Origin: Bimuria novae-zelandiae CBS 107.79
Taxonomy: Eukaryota; Ascomycota; Dothideomycetes; Pleosporales; Didymosphaeriaceae
Assembly: GCA_010015655.1 (NCBI GenBank)
Contig: ML976750.1
Location: 126,221-190,220 of the forward strand
Length of the DNA: 64,000 bases
Direction of reading: 5' to 3'
The notes under the pieces: model-generated
Databases searched by the model: none
What the model saw: only the letters and a program-made list of their open reading frames with translations
What the model was told of the DNA's origin: nothing
Part shown: positions 54,620-64,000 of the stretch, one piece after another
Layout of the letters: every line of letters starts with the position of its first letter
Position numbering within the stretch: position 1 is the stretch's first letter
Position numbers and translations under genes: made by a program

Positions 54620-57208
54620 ATGTCGTCCTCTTCAAAAGCGCACAAGAGCTCGCGCTCGACGGCGGAGCAAGCGCCCGACATAAGCATCACCACCGACGAT
54701 GAAGTGCACCTCCACACGGCGGGCTACGCCGAGTCCTCTGAGCGCGAGGTCATAAACAGCATGGCACGCTTCCGCTCTTCTCCCCTCGACTTCATCCGCG
54801 AAGTGTCACTGCACGTGTCCGGGACAGGATGGCGGTCGTACGACGACATTGTTGGCCAGCCCATCTTCTACTCGGGTTTTTCGGAGAACATGAAGAGCAT
54901 GGTGCTGAGCAACCCGATGCTCGTTAGCAAGGTGCGGGAGCTAGCGGATAAGAGGGTGGAAGTCGAGGCAAAAGAGGGCTTGTTAGGCGAGGCAGTCATG
55001 AATGGGAAGGACGGCGTGGGCAGCGGAGACAGAAAACGGCGGAGGCGAGAGATGATCGAGGAGAGTCTCATGGAGGTTGCCGAGACACTGACGGATAATA
55101 TGATTTGCAAAATGGAGAGCAAGCGGTTCATACGAGGCGCCTATTATTTGGCTACACAGCTTCTGACGCGGGCCTACCACCAAGGTGTGCACGTCTCGAG
55201 CGAGGAAGTCCTGCGTCTGCGCCGTGTCGCTGAGCAGGCGGCCAAGTCCAAACACTCCATCATCTTCCTACCGTGCCATCGCTCGCACGTCGACTACGTC
55301 TCGCTGCAGATTATATGCTACCGGCTCGGGCTGGCCCTTCCGACCGTTGTTTCAGGCGACAATCTGAACTTCCCCGTATTAGGGAGTTTCCTGCAGCATG
55401 CGGGTGCCATGTGGATACGGCGAAGCTTTGGGGACGATCAGCTATATCAGACACTTGTGCAGGCTTACATCGACACACTGCTACAGAACGGGTTCAATCT
55501 GGAGTGCTTCGTGGAGGGCGGAAGAAGTCGGACAGGCAAGCTACTGCCGCCGAAATTTGGCATCCTGAGTTACATGCTGGACAGTGTGGCGAGTGGAAGG
55601 GTGGGCGATGCCATCATCTGCCCCGTTTCGACGCAGTACGACAAGGTTATTGAGGTAGAGTAAGTAAAGTGCACCATGTTGGACTGGACTAGACCAGTAC
55701 TAACGAGATCAGGTCGTATATCAGCGAGCTCCTAGGCCAACCAAAGCCAAAAGAGAACCTTCTGGATTTCCTCTCCGCATCTTCGGTACTCTCGCTGAAG
55801 TTGGGCCGCGTCGACGTCCGCTTCCACGAGCCCTGGTCCCTTCGCAAATTTATAGGTGAGCAACAAGGCCGGTTCAGCAAGCTCCCACAACAGCTTGACG
55901 CCAAGGATCAGCGGATAAGATTGTTACGTACGCTGGGCTTCAAGGTCCTGAGCGAGATCAATGATGTGTCCGTGGTCATGCCCACGGCGCTCGTCGGAAC
56001 TGTGCTACTAACGCTACGAGGGCGCGGTGTTGGCAAAACCGAGTTGATCAGAAGAGTAGAATGGCTCAGCGATCGCGTTAGAGCTCAAGGAGGCAGAGTA
56101 GCCCATTTCGCCGGTCTGCCAACGAGCGCCGTCGTGGACCGTGCCCTCGAAGTCCTAGGTCCGGGGCTCGTAGGTCTGGTTCCAGGTCTACCCGAAGAGA
56201 CTTTCTATGCTGTGGATAGGTACGCATCTCTATTTTCGCTGTAGGCGGCACCATGTGTGCTAACGATTGCGCAGGTTCCAGCTCTCCTTCTATCGCAATA
56301 TGACCATACATCTGTTCATACTTCAGAGCTTGGTCTCCGCTGCCCTCTACACATCCGTCAAACAAGGTGGCGCTCCAGTCCATCAACGCATTTCGTTCGC
56401 CGACCTTCGCCTCCAAGTCTCCTTCCTCTCGCAGCTCTTCCGCGGCGAATTCATCTTCCCAACCGAAGGGCTGGACTACAACCTATCCAAGACGCTCGCT
56501 CTTCTCGAAGCAGACAACGTCATAAAAGTCGCCCGGAACCCCGCTACCTCTTCGTCGGAGGAAGGGCAAATCGAATGGGTGGAACTAAGCGACGCCGAGA
56601 GAGAACAGGGCCGTGAAAACTTCGACTTCTACTGTTTCTTGATATGGCCTTTCATCGAAGCGGCATGGCTTGGTGCCGTCAGCTTGTTAATGCTGACGCC
56701 TCCCGCTGGCCACATCGCGAAAGAGTCATGGCTCCCGCTCAAGAACGTGCAAGACCGCGCACAACTCCTCGGCAAAACACTGTACCACCAGGGCGATCTA
56801 AGCTACTTTGAAGCCGTGAACAAAGAAACGCTAAGAAACACATACCAGCGCTTCGAAGAGGACGGTATGGTCCTCGTGGCGAAGTCGAAAGACAAGAACA
56901 GCCCGACGACGGTCAGACTGGCGGATGAGTGGCTCCCGCAGCGCGATGCGAGCGGGAAATTGAAAGCTGAGGGCCCCCTGTGGTTGTTTGCGGAGAGGAT
57001 CAGCGTGTCGAGGCGCGAGGGGAAGAATCGGAGAGATGGCGCGACGGTGCAGACGAGGGTGCTTAGTTTGGCGGAGATGGTGGGGAGGGACTTGTGGGCG
57101 GAGGGTGCGGCGATGGAGGCGAGGGATAGGGAGGCGGAGCAGATGGCTGCTAAGGCGAAGAAGAGGAGGGGGAAGACGAAGTTGGTGGTTCCGGCGGCGA
57201 AGCTGTGA
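54620..57208 (+). CDS. Glycerol-3-phosphate/dihydroxyacetone-phosphate acyltransferase, PlsB/GNPAT-like
   Basis: Exons 54620-55659, 55713-56219 and 56275-57208 join in phase (GA|G and AG|G) for 826 residues. The acyltransferase motifs are in order: block I LPCHRSHVDYVSLQ (H220-x4-D225), block II around FPVLGSFLQHAGAMWIRRSF, block III FVEGGRSRTGKLLPPKFG (E299), block IV ICPVSTQYDKVIEVE. The long sequence before and after resembles the bacterial PlsB and animal peroxisomal GNPAT proteins, not the shorter PlsC type. Such enzymes add the first acyl chain from acyl-CoA to glycerol-3-phosphate or DHAP in phospholipid or ether-lipid synthesis. A Lys/Arg-rich C-terminus (KAKKRRGKTK) ends AAKL. A terminal AKL would match a peroxisomal targeting signal type 1, which fits a peroxisomal DHAP acyltransferase. 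Confidence 0.92.
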
Positions 57209-59055
57209 ACGCGGAGGTGCTACTACTAATCCAAATATGTGTTATGGTTATTGATGTGTATTTTGAGGACGAGTGTAAATGTTCATGTGATGGTCTGCAG
57301 GCTGTGCTGGTTTCGACGGGGAGTATGCCGGGACTCTTTCGTTGAGATGGCGTTTGAGCACCAGCATGGATAGACAAGAAAGCACTTACCCAACGATGTT
57401 GGTATTATTTTAGCATGCCTGGTTTGCATCTTACTCTGCAACTTTGCATCGATCTCATGGCCAGCTTGGCCCTTTTCACACTGCCTGAATGCAACCTGCT
57501 CACCTACCTCTCTGGTCCCCTTGCTCGGCCTTTCTTCTTTCTACCAACTAATAAATCAGCGTACAAGAATAGAGCTATGTTTTAGATCGCCGGACGTAAG
57601 ATAAGAAGATCGGAAGCGGCAGTGCTGTTGATGTTGCTGCGGGCCAACATTGAAGTGTTGGTACAAATGTAGTGACCAATGTCCTGCGCATACCTCAAGT
57701 TACGCCCCTCTATAGATCTTCGGATGTGTATTCCATCACTTTGCTTCTCCAGCCCATTCGCAATTATCCTCCACCAACAAGTGCTCCAAGACCACCCAAG
57801 CTTTCGGATACATCCGATCACACGCAATAAGCCACCAAGCAAGTGACTCTAGAGACTATTTACTCGGATTTCGTACCCTCCGAAAACCATAAAAGCTCTC
57901 GATTCGTCGTGACATGTCCGCCGCGCCCCATCAGCCCCGGATGTGCAAACATGCGAGCCACGGTCAGTGTGCTTGCCGAAACGCGGTGCGTACCGAGGCT
58001 GAGGAAACACGCTCAATGCTCTCGAACGAGTAGCCGCCGAGACTCGAATGATCCTGTTTCCCAAGAGGTCGACGGCGTGGATGGAGCGAGATGCAAGTCT
58101 AGGCGAAACGTGTTCCAGTCTTCCAAGGCGCCTTGCAGGGTGGATGCGCCTCAGGCGAATGCTTGATTCGCTTGCCGCGAAGTCTTGTCACATTTACCAT
58201 TGATGTTGCTCCCCCGAAAGGCGGACGTTTCGAGTGTCCACAAAACCCCACGACCCAGACGAGATTGAAACGCCACTATTGTCGGCTTTCGTAAGCGAGC
58301 AGCAACTCTACTAGCTCACCACGTCTAAGAGAATAGGACGGACAGTGTCGACATCCAGACCTCTACTAATGCACTTTTTTAGTCTCTGAACCAACATGAT
58401 GTTTCTTGCAATGAAGGACACCTCCGTGGCTGCGCCTTTAATGCTGAAACAGGGTTGCTAAGCTTTACGGCCCCTGTCTTATTTCCGCACCAATCGACTC
58501 CACATTTCTTCAACACCAACCCCATGCATAAAGCAGAACGCGTATGAGGCGGAACAATTGTCGTACAGGCCTTGCGCCTTATCATCCAATCAGTTAGCTT
58601 CTCGTCGAGGACAGCGCTGAGTTTGGCAATCGGCTAGCCAGGTTTTGGCCGCCTACCCGATCGTCTTACGAATGCTTAGCATGATCATCTCCAGGCTGGT
58701 TCAATAGGGTGGCACACGGCGCCTCTTGTTTGTGAATGCTTACCGTCCGGCCAGTCCCGACTTGGTATCCGCTCCGCCTCTTGAGTGCATCAGAATGTGT
58801 CTTAGGGTCGAGTTTCATCGGGTTCGCTCCTGGCGTGCCCTTCCTAGGCATCTTTACGACTTCATCATCATGCTTTAAATCAGCCGCTCGCCGCTCAATG
58901 AGTGTTTCCTCACCACCTTCAGGCCGAGCCTTTTTGTTCTTCCCGAGAGAGTAGCAGTCGACTGTACTCTTCTCTTCCTTCTTTCCTTCATATATCTTAT
59001 TCCACAGACCATTTACCTTCTTTTCGTCACAGCTGCCGGTCAGCATTCATCCACC
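57209..59055. other. Long intergenic region, nothing recognised
   Basis: About 1.85 kb. Frames at 57582-58166 and 58666-59046 lack any family feature, start context or splice continuity. The right part, CT-rich, is the promoter and leader of the protease gene. Confidence 0.5.
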
Positions 59056-60378
59056 ATGGCAACCCTTCGCATCATCTTCTTCGTCACTCTTTTGGCGGCC
59101 TACGCCTTGGCCGCCCCAGCACCAGCCAAGATCAAGAAGCGGTCCTTCAAGGTCCCACGACACATCAATGCGCCTGTTCACCGCCGTGGTCTCAATGGAG
59201 GAGCCGCTGTACGCAAGGTGTTCAACAAGTACAACCTGAAGGGTGGCTTCATTGCGCAGTCGAAGACTGGAGAGTTCACGCCCTTACGTATCAATGCCGC
59301 CAACTCCACGGCTAACGGAACTGGAACTGTTGCTGCCAACCCGGGAGACAATGCTGCTCTCTTCCTGTCACCTGTTGACATTGGTGGTCAGACTGTGAAC
59401 TTGGATTTCGACTCTGGCTCTTCAGACTTGTACGTTACCATATCTCTACTGTTGTCGAAGCATTAGCTAACAAGTTCCAGGTGGGTTTTCAGCACCGATC
59501 TTCCCAAGCAGGCCACTGTTGGCCATGGTATCTATGACAAGGCCAAGTCGACGTCTTTCAAAGAGATGACTGGTGCGCAGTGGCAAATCTCGTATGGTGA
59601 TGGCTCTGGTGCTGCTGGTACCGTTGGTACGGACGCGGTCACCATCGGTGGTGTCACTGTCCAGAACCAGGCTGTCGAGCTTGCCAATGTTGTTTCGCGA
59701 TCCTTTGCGCAAGATACCAACACTGACGGTCTCGTTGGTCTTGCCTTCTCGAACCTGAACACCGTCAACGACGGTACCAAGAAGACACCTCAAAAGACCT
59801 TCTTCGACAACGTCATGAAAGACCTCGATATGCCCGTCTTCACCGCCGACCTTGACCCCGATGGCACTGGTGTGTACGAGTTCGGCAAGATCGACGCTAC
59901 CAAGTTCCAAGGCGAGATGGCTTGGATCCCCGTCAACGCCTCCACCGGGTTCTGGCAGTTCCCCTCGGCCAAGTTCGCCATCGGTGGTAAGGTTGTCGAC
60001 AACCCGACTGCGTCCCAGGCCATCGCCGACACCGGTACCTCGCTCCTCCTTGTCGACCAGAACGTCGCCGATGCGTACTACTCCCAGGTCAAGGGTGCAC
60101 AGAACAACGCCCAGGTCGGTGGCTACATCTACCCGTGCAGCGCTACTCTTCCCGACATGTCTGTTGCCATCGGCGACACCTACATGGCCAAGATCCCCGG
60201 CAACCAGATCACCTTCGCCACCGTCGACAAGGCCAACACGACATGCTTCGGTGGTGTGCAGGGTAACATGGGCGCCGGCCTTCAGATCTTCGGCGACACC
60301 ATGTTCAAGGCGCAGTTCGTCGCCTTTAACGGCGGCAACCAGTCGCTTGGGTTCGGCGAGAAGCCTCCGGTTGCGTAG
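59056..60378 (+). CDS. Secreted pepsin-like aspartic protease (A1 family)
   Basis: Exons 59056-59429 and 59481-60378 join in phase (TT|G) for 423 residues. A signal peptide (1-20, ending ALAAP) is followed by a basic propeptide with KKR, then the mature enzyme after about residue 95. The first active-site Asp is D119 in DFDSGSSDLWVFST, the second D308 in ADTGTSLLLV. The flap is WQISYGDGSGAAGTVG with its Tyr. The first triad reads D-S-G where most family members have D-T-G; Ser is seen in some active proteases. These enzymes (aspergillopepsin, endothiapepsin) degrade proteins at acid pH outside the cell. Codons are strongly C-ending, which suggests high expression. Confidence 0.96.
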
Positions 60379-60398
60379 ACTTCCTAGCTGGTGCGATA

Positions 60399-60434
60399 CC
60401 CCCCCCCCCAACACACACACACACACACACACAT
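60399..60434. repeat. Poly-C and (CA)n microsatellite
   Basis: A run of about ten C followed by about eleven CA units, 20 bp after the protease stop codon. Length-variable simple sequence. Confidence 0.93.
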
Positions 60435-60608
60435 AAATATATTCCTGTCAGATAGCGGCATTGCATTGCGTGTTCACTGTTGATATGCTTGGCCTGAAGG
60501 CCAACTGTCCTGTATATAATAATTTCTTTAGCATTTAATCGTGTAAGTCCCGCCGGAGATAGAGAGTGGCATGGCCGATACGAACATGGCAGGCAGATCA
60601 TTCAAAGC

Positions 60609-60734
60609 AGAGTTGGCAACAAGCAAACGATAGACAGATTGATTACCAGATTAGAACTGGCACGAACCTGAGGGTGATCTTTCAACGCTTAATATAGTAA
60701 TCAATCTGCCTATCGCTTGCTTGTTGCCAACTCT
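60609..60734. repeat. Foldback element, 38-bp inverted arms
   Basis: Arms at 60609-60646 and 60697-60734 are reverse complements with two mismatches, starting AGAGTTGGCAACAAGCAA. The spacer is 50 bp. The whole unit of 126 bp could fold into a long hairpin in DNA or RNA. No clear target duplication flanks it. Confidence 0.9.
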
Positions 60735-61154
60735 GGCCGCAGATGGAATAATTAGACCTATCGCAAATCAGATTTTTCCGATGAGGTGAAGTGTTTGTGA
60801 TACAACGAGGGTTAGAGCGGAATGGTAATATCTCATGACTCCGGTCTATGTGAAACTTGCGCGGAAAGGCTATCCACGCCGCTGTCTGCGTGTCCGTTGA
60901 GGCGCGTCAGGCCTCGGTCGGAGCGGAGAAAAACTTCCGCCTCCTCTCCTTCTCTTTTACGCGTCCCCACGTGCACACTAGTCCCGCACGGGTAGTCGCG
61001 CGTTCGCACTTTCCGTCCCATCGCGCTTGTGCTCGTCCTCCCCGCGCAACCTTCTGCACGCGGTCCGCCGCTTCACTACCGTCGCATCGCTCTCATCACT
61101 ATCAGGCTAACCTAACTGTCCTAATAATTCGGCGCGGTGACACGTGGACGCAGG

Positions 61155-64000
61155 ATGGAGTTCGACCTGGAGCTGGACGTGATCGAGCACGAACCTACCG
61201 TTCTCGAATATGCGCGTTATCATAAGATTTGCAGCGACTATACCCAAGAGCCTCTGCAAATTAATCGCGTTGTCCCTCTCACAGACGATGCTTTTGATCT
61301 GGATCTTCAGGATCCCAAAAACGCTTCTCCACTCACTAATCCGGCAGACGAACTAATGAAGGAACGGCTTGCGGTCACTCAGGAAGCTGCGATGCTACTC
61401 AAAACAGTGCATGATCTACACGAGGCACCAGCGGATCTGCTGCTGATACGTGACGGAAGGAAGCGCATTCGGGCACTCAAGCAAGAGATCCCAATTCTAC
61501 AGACGGACAATGAGCTGGACATGCTGAATTTCGGAAGCACCGTGGAACCGAGCTTCTCCGATCTGCGGATACCACTTGAGCCGGTCAATGAAGAGCAAGA
61601 TGAAGGTCTTGAGTGGCCATCGAAATATTCCGTCCTTCCAGAACAATGTTTCATGCAAGCACATAATGAGAAGCTTGGAATTACGAAGGATGTCCTCGTC
61701 TTCCTCCAGAATGCAATTCGAGACCCTTCTGTGATCGAAGATTATGAGACGATCGAGGAGGAGGGCTCGAACTACCGAAAGGTGATTGAGGTTGAGTATT
61801 GCTGACGTGGTACTAATGATAACAGAATAAGACTGTTCGACCTATCACGCCGCCATTGCTACCATCGACGCCACCGTGGACACCATATATACCTTCTTCG
61901 CCGGGAAATCATCTTGAACTTGTCTCTGACGATTCGAATTCAACTGCCGCAGAGGCGAGATCGTTGGGCGAGCAGATCATGAACGCAGATGCTCTGGTAC
62001 GACATGATTCTAATGGGAGCGATGTCATGTTAATGGACATGCTCGACACCGGCGATTATGAGGAGTCGCTGGCGATGACCAATTCACCACAGGCTAAGCG
62101 AAAAGCATCGGACCTGAAAATAGAGGGGCCTCTCACACCGCAGATGTTTTCCGAATCGCCAGCGAAGAAGCTGAAGACAGTCACTTTTGCTGATACACTT
62201 GTTGAGTACATTCCTGTCCCTCTTTGGGGCGATGAAAACCGCGATATCCCCGCCAAGACTTCCAATGATGACGACAACAAGGATGATCCTGACCTTCCTT
62301 CGAAGTTTGAGAATGGGAACTACATCCTGACTGAAGAGGAAGACTATGCCTTCTATAACGAGATTGTTGTGCCTGCCGCAAAGGATGCAAACTGGAAGGT
62401 CGAGAACGAGAAGCTATCGGAAGCCGACACGACGAAAAGGGTTCAGGTTCCGCAGGTTGACTTCCGCTTGCCCACTGCACCGTGGGATGAATTCGCCCGC
62501 AGTAACTCACCCAATGTATTTGATACGGAGATTGATGCTCAAGCCCGGTTTATCCAGTGGGTAAAGCGCAATCATATGAAATCATTCACTTCCTGGCATG
62601 GAATTTCCGAGCTCGAGAGAACGCTTCCTCTGGCCCCATTCTCACACGAAGCAGCAAAGGTTTCAGTCGTAGAGAGGCTACATGGAGAAGAAGTGTTAAT
62701 CAAGATGCTTGCCGAAATAACCAAAGGCGAGATAGCTACCAGTTCTACCGACCTCTGGAAGAGGGATGGCCTCCGTATCCTCGAAGACAGCGACGAAGAA
62801 GATGACACGTTGGAGCCTGCTGAGCTAGAAGAGCCCAAGGACGTGGACTCTTTGGTAAGGAAGCGGAAGCTGGAGCTGGAAGACAGCGCCAGGGACCAAG
62901 GACCCGCACGCCGAACGAATGCGACGTCAGTTATTGTCAACAAGCGGCCCCATCCCCAACAGGAAGTAATTGAAAGCCACCATTGGAAAACCGGATCATT
63001 AGGAGTATGCGCCGGTGCTACGCTTCGCGCAGCTGAAGCCCGAAAGAAAGACTTCCAGTCGGTCTCCGTTAGCAACCAACCTGTCGGAACAAGGGAGCGA
63101 GATATGAGTCTTATGTTTGGCGGACAGTTCTCCGCAACAAGCGCTCTGGACAACTTCATGGCCCTCCACGGAATGACAGCAAAGCCGAAGGCATGTGGAA
63201 AAGAGGAGCCTGCACCGAACCGACGTCCAGCACCTCCACTGCCTTCACCCATTCGTCCGGTGATGCAAGTGCGGAACGATGCAAACCAACTGGCCCAGAC
63301 AGCTGTTCTGTCGAACCCAGAAGTAACGCACTTACCACTCAAACTGCCAGCTTTGCCTCCGAATATGCCTCCTTGCTCATTCGTCATCTCCTCCAACTTG
63401 CTGCAGCGGCGCAGCGTCTCGAGACTGATCGAGAGCTTGTACTCAGCTGCAGAATTTGTGAGCCGTGATTTCGACTCGGAATATACAGTAAACAGCGAAG
63501 CGGATATGATCCTGTCACCTTCCACCGGCCTCATCATGACAACGCTACAGCAGTTGAAGCAGCGAGCACTCCCGGGGCAGCCAGACCATTCACCAGTCAA
63601 AGCACGAATGACAGCGCTTCAGTACACATATGAACGGCTCGTAGTCTTAGTCAGTGAAGGGCTAAGTCGAGAGCGGGAAGGACACGCCACCGGTCGGTGC
63701 TCAGATGATCGGGACAAGGCAGTTATTGAGGAGTACCAGAAGGTAGCCGCTCAGATGGAAGGTGAGATTCTTGTCCGCTACGTTCCTGGTGGCGAGCAAG
63801 CTCTCGCGCGGACAATCGTCGGTGAAATGGCACAATATGGCCTGCCCCATGGATCCAAAGATATCGGCGATATCAAGCTGCTCTCCGATCAGACTACCGT
63901 GAGTTAATATCCTGCCGAACCCCCGCGTTCTTCTAGTCTCATAACTTTCAGTGGGAACTCTTCCTCCGTCGTGCAGGCCTCAATGCCTTCGCCGCACAGG
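61155..64000 (+). CDS. Large conserved fungal protein (DUF7102-like?), cut by window edge
   Basis: Exons 61155-61781, 61826-63898 and 63952 onward join in phase 0: NYRK|NKTVRPITPP and QTT|WELFLRRAGLNAFAAQ. About 916 residues lie in the window and the gene continues past 64000. It starts MEFDLELDVIEHEPTVLEYA. The middle is hydrophilic, acidic and Ser/Pro-rich, with a basic KRKASDLK/PAKKLKT stretch that looks like a nuclear signal. A more ordered part begins near 63350 (PPCSFVISSNLLQRRSVSRLIESLY), and the final LWELFLRRAGLNAFAAQ segment looks well conserved. I believe it belongs to a nuclear family annotated as DUF7102 in filamentous fungi, but I cannot verify this, and no activity can be assigned. 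Confidence 0.8.

Larger units (their letters stand above)
60379..61154. other. Intergenic with microsatellite and foldback repeat
   Basis: It holds a C run followed by a CA microsatellite (60400-60433), a foldback repeat at 60609-60734, and the GC-rich promoter of the gene at 61155. No gene supported. Confidence 0.65.

Noticed and set aside
59467..60432. Minus-strand 321-codon frame
   Set aside because: Antisense of the aspartic protease; open only because of strong C-ending codon bias on the plus strand.

Overview
The window looks like nuclear DNA of a filamentous ascomycete, most likely Dothideomycetes (inference). Genes are split by short introns (about 40-110 nt) with GTRNGT donors, CTAAC-like branch sites and YAG acceptors. 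The gene content also fits: fungal-only membrane families (DUF6536, DUF3433), a DUF7730-type protein, Fot1/pogo transposons, a KTR mannosyltransferase, NUP84, PAT1 and CMC4. I rebuilt exon models by hand by requiring reading phase to match at every junction; where this failed I say so.

Layout. 1-10.7 kb: a poly-G tract, a seven-pass membrane protein, a DUF7730-type protein, a signal-peptide/single-TM protein, then two poorly conserved minus-strand genes with acidic or cysteine-rich sequence and low-complexity DNA. 10.7-21.6 kb: a SET-domain protein, a GMC oxidoreductase killed by two nonsense codons, and two large multi-pass membrane proteins (DUF6536, DUF3433). 22.7-34.0 kb: a C2H2 zinc-finger protein whose model needs a GC-AG intron, a small conserved coiled-coil protein, SUMO, a decayed Fot1/pogo element, CMC4 and NUP84.

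34.9-43.4 kb is the repeat-rich accessory island. It holds an 865-bp non-autonomous hAT-like element with an 8-bp target duplication, a mosaic of decayed and rearranged copies of a Ulp1-like (C48) protease gene, an intact pogo-family transposon inserted in that mosaic, the intact Ulp1-like gene, telomere-like G/T tracts downstream of the Ulp1-like copies, and an array of about 100-bp repeats carrying GTGTTGCCCCAGGA.

43.4-64 kb is mostly housekeeping: an MDR oxidoreductase, a large secretory-pathway membrane protein, PAT1 and a KTR mannosyltransferase (divergent pair), a PlsB/GNPAT-like acyltransferase, a secreted pepsin-like protease, a short foldback element, and a large conserved nuclear-type protein running off the right edge.

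The genes do not form an obvious pathway or biosynthetic cluster. The most unusual part is the Ulp1-like gene with its rearranged decayed relatives next to transposons, in the same window as the SUMO gene.
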